NCBI GenBank assembly: GCA_025360395.1
Contig: JANYCH010000114.1
Location: 1 to 21,097 of the forward strand
Direction: 5' to 3'
From: Cytophagales bacterium
GTDB lineage: Bacteria; Bacteroidota; Bacteroidia; Cytophagales; UBA9547
DNA: 21,097 nucleotides
Positions 1 to 8,869 of the stretch are shown in pieces. The notes under the pieces are model-generated. The model saw only the letters and a program-made list of their open reading frames with translations, had not been told where the DNA came from and searched no databases. The position numbers and the translations under genes were made by a program. The stretch's first letter is position 1, and every line of letters starts with the position of its first letter.

Positions 1-1772
1 AAAACAAAATACAAAACAAAGTTAATTCCGATATTGACCAGCAACAGAGGGATTATTTCCTCCGTCAGCAAATAAAGGCACTCCAGGAAGAACTTGGTAT
101 AGAAAGCCATGACCAGGAAGTAGAAAAACTGAGGGCTAAAGGGGAGAAAAAGAAATGGCCGGATACCATCTCCAAACATTTTGCCAAAGAACTGGACAAA
201 TTGTCACGTATCAATCCTTCTGCCGCAGAATATCCGATGGCCTTAAATTATGTGGAATTTTTGGTAGACCTGCCTTGGAATGAGTTTACAAAGGACAATT
301 TTGACCTTCAAAGGGCTAAAAAAGTGCTCGATAAAGAGCATTTTGGTCTTGATAAGGTAAAGGAAAGGATTATAGAGTATTTAGCAGTACTAAAATTAAA
401 AAACGAGTTTAATAAACAGCATGAGGGCCTAAAGGCACCCATTTTATGTCTTTATGGTCCTCCTGGAGTTGGTAAGACTTCTTTGGGAAGGTCAATTGCC
501 AAGGCTCTTAATAGAAAATATGTTCGCATGTCCTTGGGTGGACTCAGGGATGAAGCTGAAATAAGAGGACATAGGCGGACTTATATTGGTGCTATGCCTG
601 GAAGGATCATTGCAAGTTTAAAAAAGGCACAATCATCAAACCCTGTTTTTATTCTTGATGAAATTGACAAAGTTGGTTCAGATTTCAGAGGCGATCCATC
701 TTCTGCACTTTTAGAGGTGCTTGATCCTGAACAGAATAATGCTTTTGCTGACAATTATCTTGACCTGGATTACGATTTATCAAAAATACTTTTCATTGCT
801 ACATCCAATGCATTGGATACTATCCATCCGGCATTGCGCGACAGGATGGAAATTATTGAACTGAACGGATATACCCTCGAAGAGAAACTTGAAATAGCCA
901 AAAGCCATCTTTTGCCAAAGCAGAAACTTGAACATGGTATAAAAAATAAAGACCTGGCAATTTCTGATGAAGGTATGCTCAAGATCATTGACGGATATAC
1001 CCGCGAATCTGGGGTCAGGAACCTTGAAAGACAGATTGGAACTGTAATTAGGAAAATTGCCAAAAAAATGGCCGCAGGTGAACCATATCCAAAATCTTTG
1101 AAGGCAAAAGAGGTTATTCAATTGCTTGGTGCTGAAACATTTGACAAAGAAATATATGAGGATAACCGCTATGCAGGAGTCGTAACCGGACTTGCCTGGA
1201 CATCTGTTGGAGGTGAAATTTTGTTTATTGAATCGAGTTTAAGTAAAGGAAAAGGAAAACTTACTATTTCAGGCCAACTAGGAGATGTAATGAAAGAGTC
1301 TGCCATGGCAGCCTTATCCTATTTAAAATCGGTTGCGGTTGAAATAGGAATTGATTACAGGGTATTTGATAATTATGACCTTCATATACACGTTCCTGCT
1401 GGCGCGGTACCAAAAGACGGTCCTTCTGCAGGAATAACCATGCTGACCTCCCTGGCATCAGTTTTCACTCAACGAAAAGTACGTCCAAATCTAGCAATGA
1501 CAGGAGAGATCACACTGAGCGGCAGAGTATTACCTGTGGGTGGAATCAAAGAAAAAATCCTTGCTGCAAAAAGAGCAGGAATCAAAGACATTATACTTTG
1601 TAACAGAAACAAGAAAGACATAGATGAAATGTCTCAAAAGGATCTGACCGGACTTAACATAAATTTTGTTAACCATGCTTCCGAAGTGTTGAAGCTTGCC
1701 TTGCTTGATGAGAAAGTCTCAAACGCAATAAACTTTTCTTACAATGAACGTGAGCCTATTGAGATCATTTAA
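1..1772 (+). CDS. lon: Lon ATP-dependent serine protease, 5'-truncated by window edge
   Basis: ATP-dependent cytoplasmic protease that unfolds and degrades damaged and regulatory proteins as a ring-shaped oligomer. The frame is open from the window edge (first whole codon at 3) to a TAA at 1770-1772, giving 589 visible residues. Lon is usually about 800 residues, so most of the N-terminal substrate-binding domain is missing. A frame beginning at TTG 201 is only an internal leucine, not the true start. Visible in order: the end of the N-terminal helical region (RDYFLRQQIKALQEELG, about residues 16-32), Walker A GPPGVGKTS (from residue 152, codon 456), Walker B FILDEIDK (Asp at codon 657), the AAA+ lid, and the protease domain. 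The catalytic serine is in PKDGPSAG (codon 1425), with the partner lysine 43 residues later in GGIKEK (codon 1554), the spacing known for the Lon Ser-Lys dyad. All key residues are present, so the enzyme should be active. It is convergent with the next gene and not part of the polysaccharide block. Confidence 0.97.
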   Translation, partial: NKIQNKVNSDIDQQQRDYFLRQQIKALQEELGIESHDQEVEKLRAKGEKKKWPDTISKHFAKELDKLSRINPSAAEYPMALNYVEFLVDLPWNEFTKDNFDLQRAKKVLDKEHFGLDKVKERIIEYLAVLKLKNEFNKQHEGLKAPILCLYGPPGVGKTSLGRSIAKALNRKYVRMSLGGLRDEAEIRGHRRTYIGAMPGRIIASLKKAQSSNPVFILDEIDKVGSDFRGDPSSALLEVLDPEQNNAFADNYLDLDYDLSKILFIATSNALDTIHPALRDRMEIIELNGYTLEEKLEIAKSHLLPKQKLEHGIKNKDLAISDEGMLKIIDGYTRESGVRNLERQIGTVIRKIAKKMAAGEPYPKSLKAKEVIQLLGAETFDKEIYEDNRYAGVVTGLAWTSVGGEILFIESSLSKGKGKLTISGQLGDVMKESAMAALSYLKSVAVEIGIDYRVFDNYDLHIHVPAGAVPKDGPSAGITMLTSLASVFTQRKVRPNLAMTGEITLSGRVLPVGGIKEKILAAKRAGIKDIILCNRNKKDIDEMSQKDLTGLNINFVNHASEVLKLALLDEKVSNAINFSYNEREPIEII

Positions 1773-1840
1773 TAAGTCAGCTTTACTTAGCTAAACAATG
1801 CTTTGAAGTATGTTAGAAACATAAATTTGCAATCACCTTA

Positions 1841-2962
1841 CTATTTTTTAATCTGCTTATACCAATCTTTACGCATAAAGGTTTTTTCGAAGAAAAAAAA
1901 GAAGAAGCTACTTATTAGGAGAACAAATGTTGTAAGAACAATAAATTGAATGATAAGATCTGTAATGTAGTAGTTTGTGAATCGAATTCGTAATAGAGGC
2001 TTTCCAAAAAAAGAGATTATTCCAAAGTGTAGTAAGTAAATGGAATAACACATACCACCAATTACGCATAATACACGCTGTTTGAAAATCAGGTTCCAAA
2101 TATTACCGAAACTGAGGACCATGCTATAAAAAATGAATATGCAGGTGAGAAGCAACAATGTATCTGAAATACGGACATATGTTAGATCAATAAAACCAAT
2201 TAAGCATATTGCTCCTAATATTATCGATGGGATAATTGGAAAATTCAGTTTAATTGGACTTACATATAGATCGGCCAAAAGAAACCCTATTAAAAAAAAT
2301 TCTGCATGTAAGTAAATGCAGTTAATTGGGCATGGAACATAATATTGCAATACAGGAAATACAATTGTCAAGACGATCAAAACAGCCCTTCTTGGAATTA
2401 TTTTCAATTTAAAAATCAGGGCAATAAGAGGGGCAATAATATAAAACTGGATTTCAACCTCCAGGCTCCATGTTACGCAATTAATTATAGGTAGCGTTTC
2501 TGGGTAGAGAATATTGCTAATGTAAAACAAAGAAGCTAAAAGACTTTTTATTAGTACCTCAGCAGTTTGATGGTGCATAATGAAAAGTTCTCCCAAAAAC
2601 ATGGCAAATAGCACTAAAATATAAGGTGGTTCAAGCCTGGTTAACCTCCTTAAATAATAATCTTTAAGAAAAACTTTACTTGTTTTTGTTATGTATTCAT
2701 TTGCAAAAGGAACTGCTAAAACAAAACCGCTTATGGCAAAAAATAATGGTACTCCTACATTTCCCTTTTCAAAAAAATCATTTAGCCATTTATAATTAGA
2801 ATAGGAATCAATATAGTGTAATTTAGAATTTGCCAATATAAATCCATTTAAATGATAAAAAACCACCAAGCAAATCGCCAAAAACCTTAATCCATCAATC
2901 TCACCGATGTATTTACCTGATGAGGTTATCCTAGTTAATTTTGAAAGAAATTTTTCTAACAT
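1841..2962 (-). CDS. Acyltransferase-3 family membrane O-acyltransferase
   Basis: Predicted inner-membrane enzyme, 373 residues, probably moving an acetyl or other acyl group onto a sugar hydroxyl of a cell-surface glycan. It has about ten hydrophobic segments. The N-terminal segment EIDGLRFLAICLVVFYHL carries the family's R-x10-H signature (R26, H37). Further family landmarks are PLFFAISGFVL (residues 72-82), the basic RRLTRLEPPY loop (105-114), TWSLEVEIQFY (164-174), GGMCYSIYLLH (302-312) and a last transmembrane segment ending in FEKTF. The start is ATG 2962, with no clear Shine-Dalgarno. It is the last gene of the minus-strand block, 74 nt after the phosphatase, so it may have its own promoter in that gap. 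The acyl donor and the glycan acceptor cannot be read from the sequence; association with the neighbouring polysaccharide locus is inferred from position and from a second family member at 10003-11073. Confidence 0.9.
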   Translation of the reverse strand: MLEKFLSKLTRITSSGKYIGEIDGLRFLAICLVVFYHLNGFILANSKLHYIDSYSNYKWLNDFFEKGNVGVPLFFAISGFVLAVPFANEYITKTSKVFLKDYYLRRLTRLEPPYILVLFAMFLGELFIMHHQTAEVLIKSLLASLFYISNILYPETLPIINCVTWSLEVEIQFYIIAPLIALIFKLKIIPRRAVLIVLTIVFPVLQYYVPCPINCIYLHAEFFLIGFLLADLYVSPIKLNFPIIPSIILGAICLIGFIDLTYVRISDTLLLLTCIFIFYSMVLSFGNIWNLIFKQRVLCVIGGMCYSIYLLHFGIISFFGKPLLRIRFTNYYITDLIIQFIVLTTFVLLISSFFFFFFEKTFMRKDWYKQIKK

Positions 2963-2998
2963 ATTTGAATTTGCAATCAGTTGTTCTTTATAAGTAAA

Positions 2999-3030
2999 CC
3001 AATATTATAGGGATGGCTATAACCAACTAA
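2999..3030 (-). promoter_or_regulatory. Possible promoter for the acyltransferase at 1841-2962
   Basis: In the 74-nt gap before the acyltransferase, the minus strand reads TATAATATTGG (3009 down to 2999), with a TTGG at 3026-3023. TATAAT matches a sigma-70 -10 box exactly, and the overlapping TAATATTG is one mismatch from the Bacteroidota -7 element TAnnTTTG. The upstream TTG lies only 16 nt from that TA, shorter than the usual Bacteroidota spacing, and an AT-rich gap yields such matches by chance. Weak support only. Confidence 0.2.
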
Positions 3031-3036
3031 TTATGT

Positions 3037-5088
3037 TTAATGAAATTTTATAACTAAGAAAGTTACATCATCTTCCTCACTTTCACTTTGTTCAGAAAAT
3101 TCAGAAAAAAACGTTGAGAAGTTTTGCACAATAATTTCAGCTGCAAACTTTACCTGGGTTTCTGTAAATTCTAAAAGATTTTCCACACCTAGTAGGTTGT
3201 TATCTTTTCCTCTACATTCTGTCACACCATCAGTATAAAGGAACAAAATATCGCCATCATTATAATACAATTGCGCTTCTTCAATAAAATTTTTATAGGA
3301 ATCATCCTTTAACATTCCTAATCCCATTCCTCTTGGTTCAAGTAAAAATGCCTTTTTTAAGGCAGCATTATAGAAGATTGCCTGACAATGGCCAGCCCGC
3401 ACATGTCTAATTTGTTTAAGTTCGGTATCTATCAAAAAAACTGCAAGAGTGATGAATGAACTCTTTTCTGTATTGTAAGCCAGTGCATAATTGGCCCTAA
3501 CAACTAAATTCCTTGGCCCACTGCAAACCTGTACCAAAGACCTGAAAATACCTTTAAGCTGCGCCATGAGAAATGCTGCAGAGGTTCCTTTACCTGCAAC
3601 ATCTCCGATAGCAATCCAATATTGTTGTCCGTTTATTGTACAATAATCAAAAAAATCGCCTCCAACAGTGTCGGTACTTTTAGTATAATGAAAGATTTTT
3701 AGATTATCATAGCTTAAATTGTATTTAGGAAGCAGGCTATGTTGAATATGCTTTGAAATTTTGATCTCCTCAAGGTAGCGTTCCTTTTCAATTGCTTCTG
3801 ACAACAATGCTGTGTTCTCCAAAGAAATAGCAGCTTGCTGTGTATACATTCTGAGAACATTGATAATATCAGTTTCAAATCCGTCTTTAACGTATTTTAC
3901 TATTACCACATACCCGGCATTAAATGATGAAGTTTTAATTGGGATACATATCAAGCTTGATTCATCACCAAGAGAAGGTATATCAATAGATCTGGTATTT
4001 CTTAAAATAATTTCCTTAGAATATGACTCTGAAGTCAGAAGATTTAATTCGGTCTCTATATTTTCGATAAGAAGTTCCTGGATATTATCTTCTATCAAAA
4101 TTGACTCATCTGTGTTTTTATTAAAGTACCTTACCCAAATAATGTCTGCAAGTGATACGGCCTTGCAGCTTTCATACAACAATTCCAGTATCTGATCTCT
4201 GTCTTTGCCTTGTTGAAGAGTGTCACTTAAAACCTGAAACCTTGACAATTCCTCATACTTTTTCTCGAATACACCGGAAGTTGGTAAATTAAATATTAAA
4301 ATAAGGATAGTAAAAAGTGTATAGATGGCAAAGAAAGTAAATAAGCAATAAATAAATATGTTGGAAGACATGCTGGTAGGAATTTTATAGCTAAAATCCT
4401 TTCCTATAAATAGTTGTAAAAAATAAAGCCCCATTAAAAAAATAGATGTAACCATAAACAAGGCCTGTAACTTTTGTTTGAAGTCCAGATAAACAATCCA
4501 TTTTATTCTTATAGTAAGGAAAACTGAAAAAATTGTCGTGATGGAAAGACATAAGTAAACCACATAAATGTGTAATCCAAATGGTAAGAGACTCATAACC
4601 AGGAGGATAAACATAAAATACTCAAACCAGGCCCAGTAAAGAAGAATCTGCTTTACTTTGGGATAAAAAGATAATTTTTTAAATACATTATAAATTGATC
4701 CTTGAAATACAATCAGGGCCATGCCAACCAGGTGGTAGCTTAACAATGAAATGAATGATTTTCCAACATATTCAACATCGGTATTCCAGTTATCAAAAGT
4801 CCTGATAACAAACACGAGCACAAAAAATACAATTGATGTCAGAAAACCTTTCCAAAGTATTTCCAGGAAGCCATTTATATTGGAAACAAACTGGATTTCA
4901 GCCCTGAAAAATAAAAAGGTGAATAAAATATAAGACCCGAAGAACAGCTTTTCAAGGATTATAAAGAAAAAATTAGACGTGTTATAGAAATCAGTGACTA
5001 GGAAAGCTGTCCCACAGCTTAATGCAAGAAATAAAAATAAAATCCTCTCTTTGATCCTTGTCTTCAATTTTTTTTGAAATGACCTCAA
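3037..5088 (-). CDS. Membrane-anchored GAF-SpoIIE (PP2C) serine/threonine protein phosphatase
   Basis: Regulatory phosphatase of the RsbU/SpoIIE type, 683 residues. Architecture: about eight transmembrane segments (residues 16-270), a GAF-like domain (about 285-430), a helical linker resembling those that control RsbU-type enzymes (425-454, ending HIQHSLLP), and a C-terminal PP2C domain (455-683). The metal-binding motifs are intact: VGGDFFDY (475-482), IGDVAGKGTSAA (494-505), AGH (565-567), LYTDGVTE (617-624) and a terminal DDVTFLV (673-679). In the known family such enzymes dephosphorylate a STAS-domain anti-anti-sigma factor; no such partner or anti-sigma kinase is in this window. The input signal, sensed by membrane or GAF domain, is unknown. 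The start is uncertain: the first usable initiator is TTG 5088, an in-frame TAA lies 36 nt before it, and the next ATG is more than 100 codons inside. It follows the polymerase-like gene by 53 nt on the same strand. Confidence 0.93.
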   Translation of the reverse strand: MRSFQKKLKTRIKERILFLFLALSCGTAFLVTDFYNTSNFFFIILEKLFFGSYILFTFLFFRAEIQFVSNINGFLEILWKGFLTSIVFFVLVFVIRTFDNWNTDVEYVGKSFISLLSYHLVGMALIVFQGSIYNVFKKLSFYPKVKQILLYWAWFEYFMFILLVMSLLPFGLHIYVVYLCLSITTIFSVFLTIRIKWIVYLDFKQKLQALFMVTSIFLMGLYFLQLFIGKDFSYKIPTSMSSNIFIYCLFTFFAIYTLFTILILIFNLPTSGVFEKKYEELSRFQVLSDTLQQGKDRDQILELLYESCKAVSLADIIWVRYFNKNTDESILIEDNIQELLIENIETELNLLTSESYSKEIILRNTRSIDIPSLGDESSLICIPIKTSSFNAGYVVIVKYVKDGFETDIINVLRMYTQQAAISLENTALLSEAIEKERYLEEIKISKHIQHSLLPKYNLSYDNLKIFHYTKSTDTVGGDFFDYCTINGQQYWIAIGDVAGKGTSAAFLMAQLKGIFRSLVQVCSGPRNLVVRANYALAYNTEKSSFITLAVFLIDTELKQIRHVRAGHCQAIFYNAALKKAFLLEPRGMGLGMLKDDSYKNFIEEAQLYYNDGDILFLYTDGVTECRGKDNNLLGVENLLEFTETQVKFAAEIIVQNFSTFFSEFSEQSESEEDDVTFLVIKFH

Positions 5089-5141
5089 ATAAAGGAGAAG
5101 AATTGGAAATAAGCAATGAAATTAAATTTTGTGTTGATAAT

Positions 5142-6467
5142 TTAATCCCAGCGATATAATGCAGTAGGAGTTGGCTCTAATTTATCCTGTTCTGCCTTAT
5201 ATTTTAAATCGATATAATAAGCAAAGTAAACTATACCAATTGCAATCCAGTATAAAACACCATCAATATAATTGAATATGTTTGTTTGAAGGTTAATTAA
5301 AAAAGGAAGTTGAAACATTGTCATTTGCAGAGCAAGGATTTTATACTCTAGTTTTTTAACCTTTTTAGCAATTGTCCAACATGTAAAAAATACAACAAAC
5401 CTTAGAGCCATCACAATAAAATACCCCAAAAGGCCCAATTCCAGAGTCAATCTTTCATATTCCTTTTCCCAATAGACAGGCATGTCATTTCTATTAGATA
5501 AAAAGGCCCCAATACCAGGTTGACCGGTTCCCAAACCAAAACCTATTGGATCAATTTCTCCATCAAAAACCGGGATGAAATCTATTCTGGTCTGTAAATC
5601 GGTGGAGTTTGTAAATCTCGCACTAAAATCTCCCAAGGCTGTTGAACCAGCTGTGGTACTTATAATTATCAGATAAACTATAAAAAGAGAAATGCCAATG
5701 GGAATTAATTTATTTAAAAATTTAAATTGGCCTGAAGAAAGTAGAACTAAAACGGTGATTCCTTCTGTAATAACATAATATCCAACCGGGCCTCGGGAGC
5801 CAGTCATAAAAATGTTCATAAAACCCATTGCATAAGCTACTAAAAACATGGGGCGAAATTTATTTCTTATAACCGATGAAAATAAACCATAGAGCAAAAT
5901 ATGCAGGATAAAAGACAGAAAGGCTGCATAGGTGGCAAGATATGAAAATGTACCAGCTATTCTAACGCGTCCCCCACTTCCAACTACAACCTCATAAGTT
6001 CCAGCATCTTGCTCAGTTGCATAACGGTTAATGAAAGCATCTGGAGGAGAAAAAAACTGTAGTATACCTATTGAAAAAATACCTAATAATATCCAGGTTA
6101 ACCATTCAATAATTGTGTCAAATTTTTCTTCACTCTCAAGTACCTTTGGAATATTAAACACCATTGGTACAAATGCGAAATGCATAACAAGGCCATATAT
6201 TTGAACAAAGAATATATCTGTTCCTCTAAAATTTAACATTTCCAGAACTGCATACCCCAAATAAATTAATAAAAGACTGATGAATGCTGGCTTTTCCTCA
6301 TATTGATTTAGACTATTTTTAGCTTTAGAAGAAAAATAAAATGCAAAAGCAATCACATATTGCATAAGGTAAATTGCAGTACCTAATGATGGGAATAACC
6401 ATTTCCGGAAAGCCCCCTGAAAAATCAGATATAAAAAAAAGAAATAAAATGCGTGTTGGCCCTTCAT
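5142..6467 (-). CDS. O-antigen polymerase/ligase-like polytopic membrane protein
   Basis: Predicted inner-membrane protein, 441 residues, with about ten to twelve hydrophobic segments and a hydrophilic loop around residues 275-340. This layout is typical of the Wzy/WaaL superfamily, which joins lipid-linked oligosaccharides into a polymer or transfers the finished glycan to an acceptor. Supporting motifs are GRVRIAGTFSY (166-176, arginines before a membrane segment), TGSRGPVGYY (222-231, the GSRG pattern common in this superfamily), GFGLGTGQPG (309-318) and ERLTLELGLLGYF (338-350), which resembles the conserved Glu-x-Gly-x-x-Gly end of the loop. The N-terminus has a distinctive FQGAFRKWLFP. 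Start is ATG 6467. It is the only such protein in the window, so it is the best candidate for the polymerase of this locus. Polymerase and ligase cannot be told apart by sequence alone; a gene name is not justified. Confidence 0.82.
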   Translation of the reverse strand: MKGQHAFYFFFLYLIFQGAFRKWLFPSLGTAIYLMQYVIAFAFYFSSKAKNSLNQYEEKPAFISLLLIYLGYAVLEMLNFRGTDIFFVQIYGLVMHFAFVPMVFNIPKVLESEEKFDTIIEWLTWILLGIFSIGILQFFSPPDAFINRYATEQDAGTYEVVVGSGGRVRIAGTFSYLATYAAFLSFILHILLYGLFSSVIRNKFRPMFLVAYAMGFMNIFMTGSRGPVGYYVITEGITVLVLLSSGQFKFLNKLIPIGISLFIVYLIIISTTAGSTALGDFSARFTNSTDLQTRIDFIPVFDGEIDPIGFGLGTGQPGIGAFLSNRNDMPVYWEKEYERLTLELGLLGYFIVMALRFVVFFTCWTIAKKVKKLEYKILALQMTMFQLPFLINLQTNIFNYIDGVLYWIAIGIVYFAYYIDLKYKAEQDKLEPTPTALYRWD

Positions 6468-6501
6468 AGAATATATTGCAAATTAAGAAGAGTTTTTGTA
6501 A

Positions 6502-7749
6502 TCAGTTAAGATGTATATCTGCAATGTCAGTTATGGTTTTTTTGACTTCGCTGTAGTAGTTCTCCCAGGTATATAATTTGGCAGATTTTACTGCACATTC
6601 ACCCATTTCTTTAATTTTAACTTTGTTGTTATAAAAGAATAGAATTTTTTCCTTTAACGAATCAAGATCCCCAGTTGGTATTATAAATCCAGATTCCCCT
6701 TCTCGAACTGCATCTTTAGCTCCAGTAGATTCAGTTACAATTACCGGAAGACCACAGGCCATTGCTTCAACAACGGTCATTGCCCAGCTGTCAAGATAAG
6801 ATGGAAAAACATAAACATCTGATTGTCTTAAATGCATCACTAGTTCTTCGTGATGAAGGAAGTCAAAATATGTAAATAACCCTGCATATTTTGTAAACAA
6901 ATCTGCTCCATCTAATAGCGGGCCTATTATTACCAAATCCAGTTTTGCCAAATTTAATTCCTTAATAGCCTGAAGCAGAAGCTCTATTCCCTTTCGTTTA
7001 GTAAATGTTCCTGTGTAAATTAATTTTAATCCTTCCGATTGATAATAACTGGATTTAGGATAAAAAATTGATGGGTTATATCCCAAGTTCAATACTTTTA
7101 TTTTTGTTTCTTTTACTCCATTTGCTATAAGAGTATTTTTTGCGAATGTGGAAAGTGTTAATATATAATCAGCATATTCATATTCCAGTTCTTTAACCTT
7201 GTTAATTTCTTTAAATAAGTTTTCATCTTCAAAAAGATCAGTAAACGTTGGTTCTTGAAGTCTGAGGTTTTCAAGATATTTGAAATGAACCTGAGCGAGA
7301 TCTAAAATTGTTATTCCACCAGCTTTTTTTATCACTTTAAAACTTTCCAAGCAGGATTTTTCATAACCAATAAATATAGTGGGTAATAATTTTGACAATC
7401 TTTTGGAAACACATTTATCATGATCCTTCTCAACCTGAAAAACATATTTTTCACTCCTGTATTTATTAGAACATTGTACCAACAATTGTCTCTTGAATTC
7501 ATTCCAGGGAAATTGTTCAATGAGTTCATCATTTTGTAGATCAAATTGTTTCTTTTTTAAAAATTTATTAAAAAGTAACTTTCCTAAAACTGGTATCTGA
7601 ACTAAAAATTTATAAAATCCTAAAGAAGGCTTGTACCATATACTTGTTAAAAATAACAGAAGAAAGTTCTCAAGTTGAAGCGCATGAAGTAGTTGATGAA
7701 CGTATTGTTTACCCGGATGTGAAACAACAACTGTTATTTTTCTAATCAT
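6502..7749 (-). CDS. GT4-like GT-B glycosyltransferase (Asp in EX7E motif)
   Basis: Predicted cytoplasmic or membrane-associated retaining glycosyltransferase with GT-B fold, 415 residues. The C-terminal nucleotide-sugar domain is clear: YTGTFTKRKGIELLLQA (245-261, phosphate-contacting loop with Lys/Arg), DVYVFPSYLDSWAMTVVEAM (311-330) and ACGLPVIVTESTG (331-343). In the usual E-x7-E motif the first glutamate is replaced by Asp (D320-x7-E328). The N-terminal acceptor domain is divergent, with an unusual hydrophobic stretch (about 28-60) that could be a membrane-association surface. ATG 7749 overlaps the preceding gene's TAG by 8 nt, which suggests translational coupling. Donor and acceptor sugars cannot be assigned. 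Confidence 0.9.
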   Translation of the reverse strand: MIRKITVVVSHPGKQYVHQLLHALQLENFLLLFLTSIWYKPSLGFYKFLVQIPVLGKLLFNKFLKKKQFDLQNDELIEQFPWNEFKRQLLVQCSNKYRSEKYVFQVEKDHDKCVSKRLSKLLPTIFIGYEKSCLESFKVIKKAGGITILDLAQVHFKYLENLRLQEPTFTDLFEDENLFKEINKVKELEYEYADYILTLSTFAKNTLIANGVKETKIKVLNLGYNPSIFYPKSSYYQSEGLKLIYTGTFTKRKGIELLLQAIKELNLAKLDLVIIGPLLDGADLFTKYAGLFTYFDFLHHEELVMHLRQSDVYVFPSYLDSWAMTVVEAMACGLPVIVTESTGAKDAVREGESGFIIPTGDLDSLKEKILFFYNNKVKIKEMGECAVKSAKLYTWENYYSEVKKTITDIADIHLN

Positions 7750-8866
7750 TTAAAATTTTAGTGAACAACGTTATATATTCCTTTGCTTTATCAATTTCCT
7801 GAAAATTAGATAATTGAATAGATGCTGCTTTATAAAGCTCATTTTGCAATTCGGTTGAACACAAAATTAAATTCATTTTCTCTTTAAGTTTAACAAAATT
7901 ACCATTTGGAAATGTCAGTCCAGCTTTTCCAATGCATTCGGCCAGACCACCATTTTCGGAAACTATTACTAATTTTCCTGCAGCGAGCATTTCTAAGGCC
8001 ACACCTCCCATAGGCTCTTCCCATTCAGACGGAATTATTGAAATTTTGGCTTTTTTGACCCAATTCAATAAATCTTCCCCTGTTTGTTTCCCTGCAAAAA
8101 CTACTTTTTCAGTTATAGAAAGTTCATTACAGATTTTTAAAAGGTTAGTAAGCCAGTTTCCACTCCCAATAATCAATAATTTTTTACTGTATTCAGGATT
8201 TTCTTGGAGAAACAAATGAAACGCTTTTAACAATGTTCCAACTCCCTTTTCTGAAACTAACCTTCCCAGAAAGAAAAAATCAAACTCATAATCACCCTCA
8301 TGACCTGATATTCGACTAAACTGATTTATTGGAAAGGGATTATATATAACCATTTGGTTAGGGAGCCACTGGCGATTCGCCACCCAATTTGTAATAGCTA
8401 CGTTCTTTGTAACCAAATGTGAAACAATTATTCTTAAAAATAATTTGGCAATTTCAACACTAGCTTTTGCAAACCCCTGGTGCTTGCAATGAAATAAATA
8501 AGATTGGATTGGGTTTAAAGGAGAAGGTTGGCCTTCGTACCAACCTAGTCCATCAATACAAATTAGTTGATATCCTGCATGAGTCCAGATAATTGGTTTT
8601 CTGTACCATTTAGCTAAAAAAAACAATTCAAAGCTTGCTCCGTTGCAATGGATTAAATCATGATCCTGTATCAACTTCTCTTTTTCGACATTGTCTGGAT
8701 TTCGACAAATTTTATAAATTTCAATATCTGGCTCTAATGAAACTGTTCTGGTTATAACAGTACATTCATTTCCTAATCGAACATAATTTTCTGCAAGACA
8801 TTTACTCACAGTTTCTATCCCACCAACAGAAGGATGAAACAGAGTGGATTGCAATAAAATTTTCAA
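7742..8866 (-). CDS. GT4-family GT-B glycosyltransferase with TTG start
   Basis: Predicted retaining glycosyltransferase of 374 residues with a textbook GT4 layout. The N-terminal Rossmann domain begins KILLQSTLFHPSVGGIETV, with the glycine-rich donor/acceptor loop at residues 14-16. The C-terminal domain starts with FFFLGRLVSEKGVGTLLKAF (197-216) and carries the intact E-x7-E motif in EEPMGGVALEMLAAG (E284, E292). The start is almost certainly TTG 8866: in frame, the upstream gene's TAG is only one codon away (TAG-AAA-TTG), and the conserved N-terminal strand begins right at this codon. No ATG occurs until about residue 171. The gap to the previous gene is 3 nt, and the next gene overlaps by 8 nt. 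A TTG start may lower its translation relative to its neighbours. Sugar specificity is unknown. Confidence 0.92.
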   Translation of the reverse strand: MKILLQSTLFHPSVGGIETVSKCLAENYVRLGNECTVITRTVSLEPDIEIYKICRNPDNVEKEKLIQDHDLIHCNGASFELFFLAKWYRKPIIWTHAGYQLICIDGLGWYEGQPSPLNPIQSYLFHCKHQGFAKASVEIAKLFLRIIVSHLVTKNVAITNWVANRQWLPNQMVIYNPFPINQFSRISGHEGDYEFDFFFLGRLVSEKGVGTLLKAFHLFLQENPEYSKKLLIIGSGNWLTNLLKICNELSITEKVVFAGKQTGEDLLNWVKKAKISIIPSEWEEPMGGVALEMLAAGKLVIVSENGGLAECIGKAGLTFPNGNFVKLKEKMNLILCSTELQNELYKAASIQLSNFQEIDKAKEYITLFTKILND

Positions 8867-8869
8867 TTT

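Noticed and set aside
201..203. TTG as the start of a short Lon variant
   Set aside because: The frame is open to the window edge and the upstream residues match Lon's N-terminal helical region, so this is an internal leucine.
780..1121. Minus-strand frames of about 100 codons inside lon
   Set aside because: They overlap the AAA+ lid and the start of the protease region of lon, which is unambiguous; no motif supports them.
1907..1935. Purine run near the acyltransferase 3' end as a possible slippery site or frameshift
   Set aside because: It encodes a plausible Phe-rich part of the final membrane segment, and the frame stays open to a normal C-terminus after it.
3812..4195. 127-codon open frame on the plus strand
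   Set aside because: Antisense to the GAF region of the phosphatase, whose frame is well supported by motifs; no recognisable features of its own.
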